This document shows positions 1 through 13,100 of a DNA stretch of 64,000 bases, piece after piece; within the stretch, counting starts at the first letter, position 1, and each line of letters begins with the position of its first letter. The notes below the pieces were generated by a model. The model was not told the DNA's origin. It saw only the letters and a program-made list of their open reading frames with translations, and ran no database searches. The stretch covers positions 2,935,203-2,999,202 of the forward strand of contig JACTAT010000060.1 in the NCBI GenBank assembly GCA_014526335.1, in the 5' to 3' direction. The translations under genes were made by a program, and so were the position numbers. Source of the stretch: Chrysaora quinquecirrha (lineage: Eukaryota; Cnidaria; Scyphozoa; Semaeostomeae; Pelagiidae).

Positions 1-390
1 CATTCGAAAACATGTTTATGTCGACTTTCAGGTGCAGTCCATGTAAATTACGCACAGCCGTGATTTTCGCTCAATCATAATCAATGTATTTAAAATAGTA
101 TTCCATAGTCATAACTATATCAGCCTGAAAAATTTTATTGAAATTTGAGGGACAGATCTCCAGTAAATAAATACTAATATGATCCATATGTATTCTTTTC
201 ATGGTACTCATTTGCTTTTATGCACCTGCGGACCGCGGAAGCATATAAAAGTAAACGAAACTATTGAAATTGAAGACTAAAAAATGAAAAACTTTATTGA
301 AGGACATACACGGATAGAGTTGTTACGATCATTGATTCGAGTATGAAAACATGAAAATGAAAACCAAACGATCATAAAAAATATTGAGAG

Positions 391-465
391 TACCGTGAAA
401 CGGGGATCGAACTCCAGACCTCTAGTTTAAGAAAGCGGTGGTTTAGACCAGTTCGCTACAGTAGA
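391..465 (-). repeat. tRNA-like sequence (pseudo-tRNA or SINE head)
   Basis: Read on the minus strand, the segment has a good internal A box (TAGCGAACTGG) and a B box (GAGTTCGATCC) at tRNA-like spacing. Acceptor-stem pairing is weak and I could not fix an anticodon, so a working tRNA gene is unlikely. A tRNA-derived SINE head or a decayed tRNA copy fits better. The flanks show no clear A-tail. Confidence 0.5.
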
Positions 466-590
466 AAATGCTGCTAATTGATGTTTATAGTAAATTAATT
501 GCTTTTTTGCTAATGATATCATTAATGCCGACACTTACAGCGACTTCAAAGTTAATCTATTGTTACATTTTGGCAAAAAAAGAGCGTCTT

Positions 591-592
<2 letters not shown>

Positions 593-652
<60 letters not shown>
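593..652. repeat. (CT)n microsatellite
   Basis: About 60 bases of uninterrupted CT dinucleotides. Confidence 0.95.
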
Positions 653-655
<3 letters not shown>

Positions 656-705
656 GTATCCGTGACATCGCATCCCTCTCATTATGTGCTCATCCTTCGC
701 ACATA

Positions 706-960
706 AAAAGTCGGTTCTGTGAAGACAGAAATATTTCGTTTACTCACTTCGACTCTTCAATTAATTTTCATTGTTATTCCACTGACAACTGATTGGTGGT
801 TAAAAACAATGCTAATTTAGCTTTTCTGTCTGTTTTGTGCATTTCGAGCCGCATCTGGGTATAAATTCCGCCTTAGTTTATTGTTTCGGTCTGTTTCTTA
901 CTTTGTACTTTTAAAGCTTTGAAGTATGCCCGGATCAGTTTCGGCTGTTTATCGCAATTA
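706..960 (+). repeat. Dispersed repeat R, copy A (near full length)
   Basis: First of at least six copies or pieces of one family. The shared order is: a GTCGGTTCTGTG block; a CACTTCGACTCTTCAATTAA block; a CATTTCGAGCCGCATCTGGG block ending in a TATAAATTCCGCC box; TTGTTTCGGTCTGTTTCT; then a short palindromic core and GTTTATCGCAATT. In this copy the hammerhead-like core is largely deleted: GTACT runs almost directly into TTTAAAGCTTTGAAGTATG. Length is about 255 bases. No coding potential was seen. It could be a SINE, a retrozyme, or the terminal repeat of a Penelope-like element. Confidence 0.75.
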
Positions 961-1193
961 AAAATAAAATGCGTGTAAGCATTTAATATCTCAACCAAGT
1001 ATTACAGCTTTCCTGGCTAGCACCCACGTGGGAGCTATCTTTATTTGTTCTATAAGATATTTTCTTGTCGAGGGTTATTTCTTCAACCCCCCACAGTAAT
1101 TTAGCAATCAGTGATTTTGTTGAAAAAGGACAGTATTTTATTTTTGAGGCCCGCGAAAAGTCAGTGATTAGGGTTTGGATTTTGCTATATTTC

Positions 1194-1354
1194 TAAGTGA
1201 AAAGGGGGTCAACGATAGACTGATGGACGAGGGTGCATCTCTGTATCTGTCTTTCAAATTTGAGAGGCACCCGCCGGGCTTCAGCTTCAGCCAGCTCTGT
1301 AATTTCTTCGTGAATTCTCTCTTCGATCTCTTCCGGGTATCTCTCTTTCGTTTT
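1194..1354 (-). CDS. Possible C-terminal exon of an unidentified minus-strand gene
   Basis: On the minus strand a TTTTTTAAG acceptor is followed by a 161-base frame open to a TAG at 1194-1196. The peptide is helical and strongly protein-like (runs such as ERYPEEIEERIHEEITELAE, then RRVPLKFERQIQRC, ending SIVDPLFT). I do not recognise the family. The rest of the gene was not found between 1.4 and 7 kb, so this may be the last exon of a gene with distant exons, or a fragment. A plus-strand frame overlaps it but looks less like protein. Confidence 0.35.
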
Positions 1355-3783
1355 CTTAAAAAATGTATCTCAACCTGCCGTCCCTCCATTTCCCTCATTC
1401 ATGTTGATGAAAATAAAATTTATGAATGACAAGAAAACGCAAACACTGCTGGCTTCGCTACAAACGCAAACGAGGGAGTCAACATTTGCTAGTGACGTCA
1501 TAATAGCAATTTTATATCCCGTTGTGCGAAATTGTGTCCGTCAAGATTTTCATAGCGAACTGAACGTTGATTATACGAGAAAACAAAGGGCCATGTGTCT
1601 TGATGTGGGCTGTGAAACTTCAACATGAAATAAAAAAAATTGTGAACTTAATTTGGAAACTATTCGACTATCTGAGCATCATTCTTTTGACAGATGAATA
1701 TGGTCGAAAAAACTCCGCTGGTTTATTCTCGCTGATCACGGCACGGCCTATTTTCTAATGTCGATATAAGATGAGTTGAAAGGTGATTTCCTGTTTCTTC
1801 TTTCCTTTTCGCAGTACCTAGTAGATAGGCCTATCCGTTTTAATATTATTCTGTGTTTATCTTCATGTTCTTAAAAAAACTTATGGTCAAGTCCAATTTT
1901 GTGTGGGATAGATATATAGCTACTCCATCCACAAACAGGTAGGTAGATAGATAGATAGGCCTAGGCTATAAAAATCTTAAATATTCCTGTTGATACCTAG
2001 CTACTGTATCTCTATTTAAATTTACTATGAAGGGAGGGAGAGGGAGACGAGGGGCAAATCACTTTCCTTACAAGTGGATGAGATTTTTGGGATTTTTACA
2101 AAACAACAATAGAATTTCCTGAAAATTATTAAAGGATTATGAAAATTACAATAAAGGATTTTTCAAAAAGTAGACCAGATTTTTTTGGAGTGATTTGCCC
2201 CTCGGAGGGAGAAGAGCTCTTTTTCAAAGGTTTAGGTAGGTAGTCTACTAAATTTGACACAGACTAGGAATTTAAAATAAACACAGAACTGACACACAAT
2301 AGGAGTAACTTGGGCTGGGGGGATACTCAGTACAATTTGGGTAGTCTATGCTGGGTTTGTGCCATCACCCCACCCACATGGGTGTGTTTTGACCCTGAAA
2401 TTCTCTAAACATGGGTATGACTTTAAACACCTTATAACATGGTGAGAAATTCAATCAAACTAACAAATTTCATTTTATTTCAGTCTGAAAATTGTATATA
2501 GTTAAACAGCCTTAAAGATGTTTGTACTGCAATTTCAAGCAGTTTTATTTATTTATTTATTTATTTATTTTTTTGCAACATATCTGTTGGTTGAAAGAAA
2601 CTCTAAGGCATCTACAAGCAATTTTATGGGTTAAAAAGTCTATTACTCTCGCATCCCTTTTTATCACCCATAGTATACAGTCTGTGCCCTGTCTGTGTCT
2701 ACATTATAAGTGGATGGTGGATGGATCTGTAAACAATTTCAATGGCAAGGCTTTACTCTCTACTCTGTTTCTGACAATTATAATTTTTTATCGTATTTCA
2801 AGATATATTCAACGCTTATTAACATTAGGCAATCAAATTTGGTCTAGATTCAGAGTTTTAGTTCTTAGTGCTTGTATTATTCATTGATTTTATATCAGTG
2901 TTTGAAATTTAAAGGCTTAGGGTGAAAAGTTTCACCACAATTAAATGCCCTTAGAAAATTAATAATATCAGCACAGGGCAGCAAAACTTTGTACCAAAAC
3001 TAAATTTTTGGTGCTTTGTATGTTTTTAGGATTAGAGCACTGAACATTCTTATTTCTCAGTAGATTTCAATGAGCTTAACCTAATAAGTCTATCATGTGA
3101 AAAAACTAACTCTTGCTTGCCTTAGTCTACTAGTAGTGTGAAGTAAAATTAGGAATCTTTAGGTGGCCATAACACATTTTCATAAAAGTTTATTCCCTGG
3201 CCTCAATTTAACCCAGAAGCATTTACTGTAGTTCATAGTCTTGTTCAGACTTCAGAATGAATAAATTTTGCAACAGTTTTTCTGGTACCTGTCACAAAGG
3301 TTCTGAGTCAAAACAAACCTAATCAAGAACATGGCATGTTAAGTGACCTCTAAGGACCTTTGTGTTGGCAGTTTTAATGGTCTGATTTAGCATGTTTTCA
3401 TTATTCTAATGTGAAGTTTACTTGTTCAATCTATGATGAAATGACAGCAATCTCAAATTTATAGTATCCATGTGGGATAAAGTGCCTGTAAAGCAAGGGT
3501 TATACAAAATTGGGAAAAAAATTATATACATTGATTATTTATTTCATCTTTGATTCTTCTAAAAGAAGTCTCGTAGATTTGACTGCAAAATCTATATGTT
3601 GTGTCGATCACAGGTTGGTTGGTATTCTCATTCAACCACTTTTTGAGCTTGAATCAGTAATAACATCAACCATTTAGTGGGTTTTAGTAAAAGTGTGTAT
3701 GACATGAAGTTTCCCCTTTTCAGGAAAATAATCTTTGGTTTGCATTTCTGATTTGCTGGATGTTGGCAAAGACACATTTTTAG
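1355..3783. other. Intergenic or intronic, no gene recognised
   Basis: AT-rich sequence. It contains a short (TTTA)n tract at about 2,543-2,573 and no exon or element I can support. Isolated acceptor-like sites occur without convincing coding frames. Confidence 0.5.
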
Positions 3784-3816
3784 ATGAAGACAGTGAAAAT
3801 ATTGGTCACATAATAG
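3784..3816 (+). CDS. Tentative upstream mini-exon of the DH/RGS gene
   Basis: A 33-base block lies between TTTTTAG and GTGAGC and reads EDSENIGHII in the frame that joins, with correct phase, to the candidate exon at 6395. The evidence is only splice signals plus phase agreement, so it may be chance. Confidence 0.25.
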
Positions 3817-4365
3817 GTGAGCTTAAAGAAATTCAAATTATTTGCTAGACCCATTCTATGCCAGTAAAAAACCAATACCAATGGAACAATGACATTTTGA
3901 ACTCTCATTCATGCAATGCCGGTATAAAGTGTGTTTTGGTACCCTTGTCTTGTGCTTGCAACAATGCATAGCGAAATAATATTATCAAACAAATTCAAGG
4001 CACACAAGCACTCAGAAAATTTTGGCTATGTGAACATGCTCCCCTGTGTCCCCCATAGTTTTAGACATGTGAAAATGCTCCCCCATTGTTTTAGACAGGG
4101 CAGGAAGCATGAACAAAATTTCCATTATGCAAATTTGTCTCCCATTGTTTAAGGTACACAAACACATACTGTAACAATCTATATATCTTAATATCTTAAT
4201 TTTGAAACAATCTATCCCTTGACTGACACTTAAAGATCAAACTTCTTGCTATCTTTATTGTTCTTATATTTTTCTTTTATGCTTCTATTTTTGTCGTCTG
4301 GGCTTTTCTTGTATCTATTAAGATATCAAGAATGAAATGACTTCAATTGCTTTTCATCTTAGAAT

Positions 4366-4960
4366 TAGACTTACCCTAAGTCTAAATCTTTTTTTATCCG
4401 AACACGAATTCATAACCGAAATGTGACAGCATTGCGGAGGAGACAGTGAGAAAAGTGAACGGAGATTTAGACTTATACTCTTGTGCAGGTCATGAATAAT
4501 TAATGAGTTTGCTAGAGGTTTGTTGTTTCTGCAAATGCTCAGGAGGTACTATGATAACAATTGTTAAGCAGTGAATGAAAGGAATCGACATCTCTCAGAC
4601 AAATTTTACAAAAGGTTTTTTCTAAAGGCCCTTTTATTAATTAATTCTGTTTATGTTATCTACGCAAATAAGAAAACCCCCTTGCAATTTTCATGGTACG
4701 ATTACTCCTCTAATTTGCTTTGTTTTATTTCAATGCTGCTGAATTGTCCATGTACAACATCAAAGAGAATGCCGCTGGACAGAAATCTGTCCGCCTGTTC
4801 AGGAAAAACAAAGGAAAAATCTCATTAATTATTCATGACCTGCACAAGAGTATAAGTCTAAATCTCCGTTCACTTTTCTCTTTGTCTCCTCCGCAGCGCC
4901 ATGATATTTCTGGCATGATTGTGTTCGGATAAGGAAAGATTTAGACTTAGGGTAAGTCTA
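4366..4960. mobile_element. Mutator-like MITE with 9-bp target duplication
   Basis: Long terminal inverted repeats at 4366-4507 and 4821-4960 begin TAGACTTACCCTAAGTCTAA and match over about 140 bases with scattered differences. The flanks carry a perfect 9-base direct duplication, TCTTAGAAT, at 4357-4365 and 4961-4969. Nine-base duplications with long inverted repeats are typical of the Mutator superfamily. The roughly 310-base centre has no transposase, so this is a non-autonomous copy. The first 19 bases of each repeat are themselves palindromic. Confidence 0.9.
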
Positions 4961-4969
4961 TCTTAGAAT

Positions 4970-6394
4970 TAACATTCGTTAATTATGAAGCCTAGATATT
5001 CAAATTAGCTTTTTATTGTTGAAATTCAGTACATTTACAGTACATTTTTGGTTATTTAAACAGGTTCTACTCAATTTAATGGAGGGTTGTTCAGAAAAGC
5101 CAAAAATTTGGATAATCAATGACAACAATGTCACTTGCTAACCGTCTTTTCAAGTTTATTTTTACAGCCCACATGTACTTAGGATTTCTCGAAAGGATTG
5201 CAATTAGTAGAAATTTTTCGATACAGAGCTACATTACAGTAGCTACATTACAGACAAAAAGATGTTATTGTTTCTGAAAAAGTTAAAAGCGAGAGATAAA
5301 CTGATTTAATATAATGGTTAAAATAAAACAGTGTTACAGTAATAATATTGAACAAAGATTCGAGACTAACATTAGGTTAATCTAACATTAATTCGGATAA
5401 AATAGAAGGGCAAAGAAATTTTGCGTTTTGGAAAATGAGGTTCAGTTAATTAAGGTTTTGATAATCGAAGATGTACTGTATCAACATTGAATAAAAATCA
5501 TACAGAAATTCAATTCCCTCAAGCCCACTCTCTTTTTCAAGCTCCCACTCTATTAAGTCCCCTTCTTTCAAATTATAATTTAAATAAGCCCCTTTCCTTT
5601 TAAGCCTTCCCTTATTTTGGCCACTGAAATTTCTGCAGTAACCACGACACAAGTTGAAATACTATAAAATGATGGGGTGGATCCAGTATGTTAAAGTATT
5701 ATTTGAAACCTCACAACCATTCAGTAAGGCAAAGTTATGAGCTTGGAAAAAATTTGATGGAGAAGACTGGATATTAAATGAAAGTTCCTCAAGATTCAAG
5801 AAAGCCTACACAATTCTAGATCAAGGCCATTCAAGAAGCTCCACTACATGTTATTGAATAGATATTATAACATACAACAATTTTGAAGTGACATTTTTGG
5901 GGTAACAACAACAAAAATACCAACAAAATATCTTTTTTTTGATGCACTTCTCTAATTAAAACTCTAATAACCACAACAAGACAACAAAATTGACGATGTT
6001 TATACTACTTGGCATACTTTGGTTTGGCTGCACTGATGAGCCTTATCTTGCAAAGATATTTTCAGGCAGCGTTTTGTGGGTTGAGTTGTTGTCTGACACT
6101 TTGCTATGAGGAAGGGAATGAAGATTTCTCTGCTATCACACTTGAATTAACTCATATTTTCGTCAAACTTACTCTTCTAAAGCTTTTGTCTTATTTGCAA
6201 TCATGCTGTAAACATTCTCGTGTTCAAAATAGAGCATGAGCTGACAACTTACAGTTCTTTTTTATTCTTTATGATCTATATTTACTCAGAGATGCTCTTA
6301 ACCGGTTCTTGTAGGAATTAGCAAAATAGCTTCAGTTTTCGTGCTGTTCCAAACCCAGTTTCGTACACATTTTATTCCTTTTTTCTATTGGTAG
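4970..6394. other. No gene recognised
   Basis: AT-rich sequence between the Mutator-like MITE and the first reasonably supported upstream exon. Only short spurious frames were seen. Confidence 0.5.
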
Positions 6395-6452
6395 ATTGCA
6401 AGGCAAAAGATCTGAGTGATTTAAATAAGTGCAGAGCTGCATCTGTGATACA
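6395..6452 (+). CDS. Tentative upstream exon of the DH/RGS gene
   Basis: A 58-base block with a good polypyrimidine acceptor (TTTTTCTATTGGTAG) and a consensus donor (GTAAGT). It is open in one frame (CKAKDLSDLNKCRAASVI). It starts after one carried base and ends with two, which fits the next candidate exon at 6931. No domain is visible. It may instead be 5' untranslated. Confidence 0.4.
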
Positions 6453-6930
6453 GTAAGTTTTCCTTCATTCAGGAGTTCGATAGATATCCAAGGCAGAAAT
6501 TAAATATAATCCATGCAAAAAACTTGCGATGTGTGATACAATGTGGAAGTATAGATAACTTCCAGAAACGGATCCAGATCCAGAAACAAACGATTTTTGT
6601 CAACTAAGCCCAGGTGATGTTAATTGTTTTCATTTAAACTTTGACAGCTGCAGTTTATGAAAAGGTCTGCATCGAGAAAAAAGGTTCAAATTGCCTTAAA
6701 AACTTTTGACAATCATAGTTATTATGATGTTGATGGGAAATAACATTGTAAAGTGTCTTTGAATATTGAATTAAAGTTTGGGCGCTAAATATTTTTGTTG
6801 ATCAATGTAGAATTGTAGTATGTCTTTTCATATTTTTAATCCCTGAAATGCTCTATAATGTTTTTTGTATTAATGAAGTCACGAGTGATGGTGTGCTGAG
6901 CTGAGATTTCATTGTCTCCAAATTCTTCAG

Positions 6931-7010
6931 ATCGTCTTCCATGTTTTTTAGAAAGTCTACAGATGTGTTAAAGCTTGTGGTTTCAAAGAAAAACAGAGAT
7001 TATCGTGGAT
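6931..7010 (+). CDS. Tentative upstream exon of the DH/RGS gene
   Basis: An 80-base block after AATTCTTCAG and before GTAAAC. It is open throughout (SSSMFFRKSTDVLK then VVSKKNRDYRG) and its phase joins both the 6395-6452 exon and a CGTAAG acceptor at 7113. If used, the following exon starts at 7114 and runs in frame into the methionine at 7134. The basic, polar peptide has no recognised motif. Confidence 0.35.
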
Positions 7011-7133
7011 GTAAACCTGCAGCCTTGTGATCTTGTATAGCACTGTACAAAATTGATCTTGTAACAACGTATACAAAAGGAAAATCAATAGGCCTATCGT
7101 ATGTTGACGTAAGCCGAAAATAAAGATCCAGAT

Positions 7134-10100
7134 ATGAAGAAAGAAAATGAGGACAGAAACGGAGAATCCGAGACAAACATCGCAAAAAGTATGCCAGAGT
7201 CACTAAAATCTTTGCCTCCCCTTGAGCAAAGAAGACAAACAGTAAGTCCTTGCTAATTATCGCCATCCTATATTTGCCGTATATACTTTTATTGGAATAT
7301 AAGACATCTTGTATTCTAATCTTAAAACCAGCTTATGGGAATTAGAAACTTTGTGAAGGGTTTCCAAATAGAACGTTTGAAATCCAGCATTTAAACGAAG
7401 TTCATTCCGAATCATATAGCTAAAGCACAGTACTAAAAGCCTCATTTTGTGATTCGAACTCAATGGCTTAGCGATATTGAGACATTGGATGGTCGATGTG
7501 CTGAATGTTGCTTGACCTTTTCTTTTTGCTTTCAAATTATTTTAGATTACACTATTACCATTGTTATGTACGATTTTCTCCGAAAAAAATAATAAAGACA
7601 AATAGATGAGAGATGTTTAATCCAGACTTCTCAATTAAAGGATCTCAATGCATTTTCCCTTCTAAAGCGAACGTTTTCTCGAATTTCTGAATTTCGACAA
7701 TTTGTTAGAGGGAGGGGGGGGGGGGGTGACACCCTTCACACCCTCTTAGCCATTCCTTTGATCAAACTGTGTAAGTTGCTTAAGTTCTGTGAAAATATAA
7801 TTTTTCTTCGATAGCGAAGTGAAAAGTTTCTAGAGTTGATTGATAAAAAATTGCGTTCTCAATTCCTCTTAAGCTGAAAAGCTGACCCCTTACAGGGTTC
7901 ACTAATAAAGAAATTCTTTTTTATGTTAAATTTTTTATTTTTTGTAGTGTAATTGTAGTATTTTAATGTCCAATGTGTCTCTAATTAATCTTTTGGGGCA
8001 AAGCAGTCTTCTTGGAAAATGACTGAATTCAAATCTAGATAATTGGTTATAATTTTTTGCAAGACCTCCGCTCGTGTATTAAAGCTGTAATATTACTCAT
8101 GGTTTGGAAAGTTAATAAAGCATATCCTACTTTGACCCCCCTTCCATTTATTTTTAGAGAATAAGTGAACTAATGCAGCTAGAGGAAGAATACATTGTTG
8201 AAATTGACAGAATTATTGCTGTAAGTCATGAATCAGTTTTCAAGTGATAATAATTAGCTTCTATCGAGTGAAAGACCATCAATTGTGTTGAGTTGACGGA
8301 TTTTCCTTGGTTGCTTTTGCTGAACTGCAATAACACCAAACAAAATTCCAGAAGCTGCTATGCTGGTGCCCGCAAGGCCCATTCTGAATCTCTTTTAGGA
8401 AAATTAATAGATTCTTTAGGCAGAAATAAATAAGTCTCTTTGCTTAATTGCTAAATATATTTAGTTACAAGTATATTATAATTAGTTTATCTTTTCTTTT
8501 TCCAATTCTAGCAGGGTTAAAACTGTGATAAAGATTTTTCATATCACTCGCTTCAAAAGAAAAGCTTTTTTGAATCATTCCTTTGACTCATGTGTTCGCT
8601 ATTGCGCTGCCCAACTATTTGCGAAAAAACATAACTATTGAAACCATATTAAGTAATTAGGTTGGTAATAACAAAAAAGAAAGCCTAATCATAGAAATGT
8701 AAGATTAGGAATGCAAAGAGTTAGCAAGCGAAATTTTGATCATCCAATACTTGGCACAACAAGTAACTAGCAAAGCCAAAAAATTTTTCAATATCCTGTT
8801 TCCTGAGCGGTTTGTCCACACAACATTTCTGATGTATTGGCGTTCTTTTTGCAGAAATGGAAAAAAGTTTTCGGTAAATTACAGATCAAAGATCGTTCTT
8901 TATCTGAAATGAAAGATATTCAAAGAGAAATCGACGAAGTAAGACATTAAAGTCGTAAAACGTAAAATTAATTATTCAATGAATTTTAGTGACTTTTTGA
9001 CACAACTTTGTCTGAAACAGCGAAGAATTGCTGTATTTTTGAATGCATATCAATGAGAAAGATTTGTCCTATGTTATATTCATTTGAGCTTAAAACAGAG
9101 GCTTATATTGGCTGTGAGAAACATGTAGCTTACCAGATGTTGTTATTCAAAAGTCTGTGATTCTTCTATGTTTTTTACGAATTTGTTTGTTTCTTTGAAT
9201 ATTGTACTTTACAAGTTTTTCAAGATTTTTATATCCAATGTACAATTTTTTGCAGGTTTTGAAAGTCCTCAAGAAATCATTTGACGACGTTTCCCTGCAA
9301 AGAACTCCCTTTTTAAAAGAAAAAGTTAACGAAAGATTTTTCATCGATTCTATTGGATGTCTATATTTTAATAAGGTTAGCCATTTGCTACTATGCCTCT
9401 GTAGTTTTTTTGCATGGATAGTTGTGGAAATTCTCATTGGGACATCATTGTCTCGGTAAACGAAAAGGCTATCTATAAGTACGCATTTTTATTCGTATGG
9501 ATATTAATTTTGTTCCTTGTAAACATATTTCCAAATTATTGGGAGTTGAGCTAAATTACATTTAACCATGTTCTTATGGCCAAGTACCGGAGTTAGTTGA
9601 TCTTATTTTTTTGCTGTCATAGTCAATCATAAGGACATTATTCAATCATATACTAAAATGGGAGTTATCTAGAATTATTTCTTAATATATTTCAATTAAA
9701 TTTTTATGTAATCATAAGGCCATTTCAAAAAGTTAAGGATAGATATTTTGTTTTTATTCGCAAGAGTTATTCTGTTTTACATATAATACCTCAGCTTTGA
9801 CCGTTTTTTTGTTTGTAAATCGGACTGCATTATGTTGGTTTGTGTTGTTATGGCAAACTTATCTTTTGACGTAGGTTCCAGAAATCCTTGCAAACTACGA
9901 CGTCCTAATGGAATATGACAATGAAGAACAAATAGAAGCATTTGAAGATTTATCAGTATGAAACTGCTGTTATTTCCCATTCTACTTATTTTCTCTGTTA
10001 TCTCTGTTATTACCATCTACGATTGGTGGTTTGCTGTGTCGAGATTTGTGTGTTATAAGCATAGAAAAATTTCGGTTATTAGTGCTATGTAATTTAGGAA

Positions 10101-13100
10101 AGGCCAGAAAGTCAAAAGGTCTTTTATATTTCTTGCATATTCGACCTTTATACACCGTTATATTAGCCCTCATCCGAAAACTAACAATGGCTGATGCATC
10201 CATTGATCCTTTTGCCTGGTCCAGTAGTTAAAAAACTACCCCTTTTAACTGCTTGGTTCTATTTGCATTTATAATGGAAATGCATATTCACGTCTATATT
10301 TGTTCGTATTCCGCAGATTAATAGTCTCACTGAAGAGCTCTACGTGACAACAAGTGATATCTTGGATAGCTTGACTCATGTAAGTCTTTAGAAATTACTT
10401 TCTATTCTCGCAAACATCTGCAAACATAAAAGCAATGCTGTCTTCTTGCATTCAAGCCCATACAGTTCTTTGATTTCCAAGAAAAGCACAGGGTGCACAT
10501 GGTGTTCATCCATTGCTAATGCTATTGACGTTTTAGATTAAAGAGTCTTATTTGCCTAATAATGGTTTAATAGTTTTATGTTTTTTTGTGCCTCTTGATT
10601 TGTTAGTTGAATTGTGAAGTATGATTACCTTTTTTTATGCAGTATTTCTTGCGTTTACAAGTATGTCTCAAGCATGTTCTTTCGTGCACACCAAGAAAGC
10701 ATCCGGATCACCATCCGCTTAGGGAAATTGTTCAAGGTGAAAGATTCTCTGATAACAGTTATTTATATTTCTATGCGTATATTTTGAAGTCTGCTTCGTG
10801 CGCCCTCTGCTTCTTACTTTGAGTCCCAACTTTTTTGTGATATTTTGCTTTGATAAAATACAAGCTTTAGCGTGGTCAGGCAGTTAATGGGTGGCAGATG
10901 CTGCAGAACCAGGGGGGCCAGTAGAAGCAGATGCCTTGGGCTGAATTTATTTCTTGACTTCGTCAATAGCATATGCTTCATATGCTCCTTGCTATCGTAG
11001 GCATATTCTCAAAGGGGCCTTTGGAGGTTATCTCACATAGATGATGCAAAGGCGCCCTAGGGTTATTTTTTATGTTGTTCTCCTGACAGGGGAATTCATG
11101 TCGAATAAGATATCGAATCTTGTTGGTTTGCAAGGAATGCACCTTTCTCTTAAACTAGCGAGATTTGTCCTTGTGGTCTTTTCATAGAGTTTAATATCAC
11201 TAGTAATGAAAAAAACTTGGGGAATAATCACTTCCTTTATTTATTTGAGAGTAATTTCAAATTTAACTTTTGTCTCTTAAAGTCTTGAATAAAGTCAATA
11301 AAGAGAACTCTTCAAGGAAGTTTGGGGACATTGAAAAGGTAATTTTTTATTTTTTATTGTTACTGTTGTTATTTAGATTTTGTAATCATAAGTTTGAGAA
11401 AACACAGAGTTTTTGAAATGTTTGTGTATAGAGTCAATATAGGATGTAAGCAATAAAAAGAATATGCTTACAAACTTATAAAGTCTGGCCAGAATTATTG
11501 GCGACAATTTGTTATATCTGTTTGTTTGACCAGTCTGTCAGTTTTTCGAAATATTTATAAACTCCATCCCCTCTGATTAGATATAGCGACAATTGACAAG
11601 CCAGCTACGCAAAATCGAGTTAGAGGGGCTATTTCTCTATAAACAGGAGATTTGAAATAGATTCTAAGTTCCCAACGTTTTTTCAAGAGTTATAGCTAAC
11701 TGTGAGGAATCCCAAAACTTAAAATTGTTGCAGATGCTCAAGTATGGAAAAAAAATTGATCGATGGTTTGATGCTTAGCCTTTCAATAGAGAGAAATAAC
11801 CCAATTTGTCCATCTTAACCTTGTGTATAAGTCATTTCCTCTTCATTTACCAACAACTTCCCCTTATTATTTTAAACTCTCATTCGATTCCTCTACAAGC
11901 AAGAACACATCGTATCAATTTTTTGAATTACAATATTATTGGAGTGGATGAATGCAAATGTACTGTAAGATTAAGCAGAATCGTGTCGGCTTGCTTGAAA
12001 GTTTCCCAATCTTATAAGGCCTTGGTGGTATAATTGAAATATATGTTCCATATTTTCGAGTAGAAAAAAGTTCAGAAAAGTTTTTTAGAAGCCACGCTTC
12101 TTCAAGGTACTTTAAAGATGAAATCAGCCCACTTGAGCATACGCGATTCAAAAAGCCTCACCAATTGTTGAAAATACAATGTTATTATTTTGTGATTACT
12201 AGTCTGAAATGGGGTAATTGGTCTCTCTGACGATTCTTTTTTCTTTCAGGTAAGATCTGAATCCTGTCCTTTGCCAGACATAAAAAAACAATCGAAAGTA
12301 AAGAGAAGATACTCGTGGGATAATGGAACCTTAAAAAAATTCGCTAAGATTACAAGGAGCATGTCATTCGTCAGAAATTCGAAAAAACATTCATCCGAGA
12401 GGAAAAATGATGGAATTTGCCAGGAAACTTTGAAAAAAGATGAATTTGTTAAGGAATTTGTAACCACTTTAGATGGATCATTGAAACGGTGTTCAACTCC
12501 CAAAACAAAGTCAAAGTTTGAACAGCTTGCAAGTAGAGGTCAACGATACAACGTAGATAATCACGAAAACAAAAATTTCATTAATCGAAAAATTATAAAT
12601 AGAGAAGGAACATCAAATGCTTCATTTGCGGCATTGGAGGAACCCATTAAAAGTTACAGTAATATTAAAAACAATATTCTGGTGGACAGATATAAAATTT
12701 CAGACTCGAACTATTACCATGAATTTGATAAGCAAGAATTTTCCGGTAAGGTACTAGCAATTCCAGAATCGTCACCTACTTTGATCAGAGGTAATTTGGA
12801 TTTTTATAGCTATAACGCCGAAAATAGCATTTCTGAAAGTAAGCGGAGAAGTACTAAAAAGGGTTCACTAACACCAGAAGATCTGATAAACCTTGAACAT
12901 CTGGATGTTCCTAAAAATACGTCAGCAGAAATCAGTAATTTAAGTGATGAAGATTCTCGCCTGGATAAATATATCGAAGAAAAAACGCAAAGCAGTTACA
13001 GAGTTCGCCCCAATAGAGAATTGCAGACCAGAGTGTGTTCACATGTTGAGAAAAAGAAAAGCGCTGAAAATAGAAAAATTTCTTCTCCAGACGGACAATT

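Noticed and set aside
1175..1429. Plus-strand 84-codon frame
   Set aside because: It overlaps a more protein-like minus-strand exon candidate and is rich in Phe, Ser and Leu, as expected from the antisense of a charged helix.
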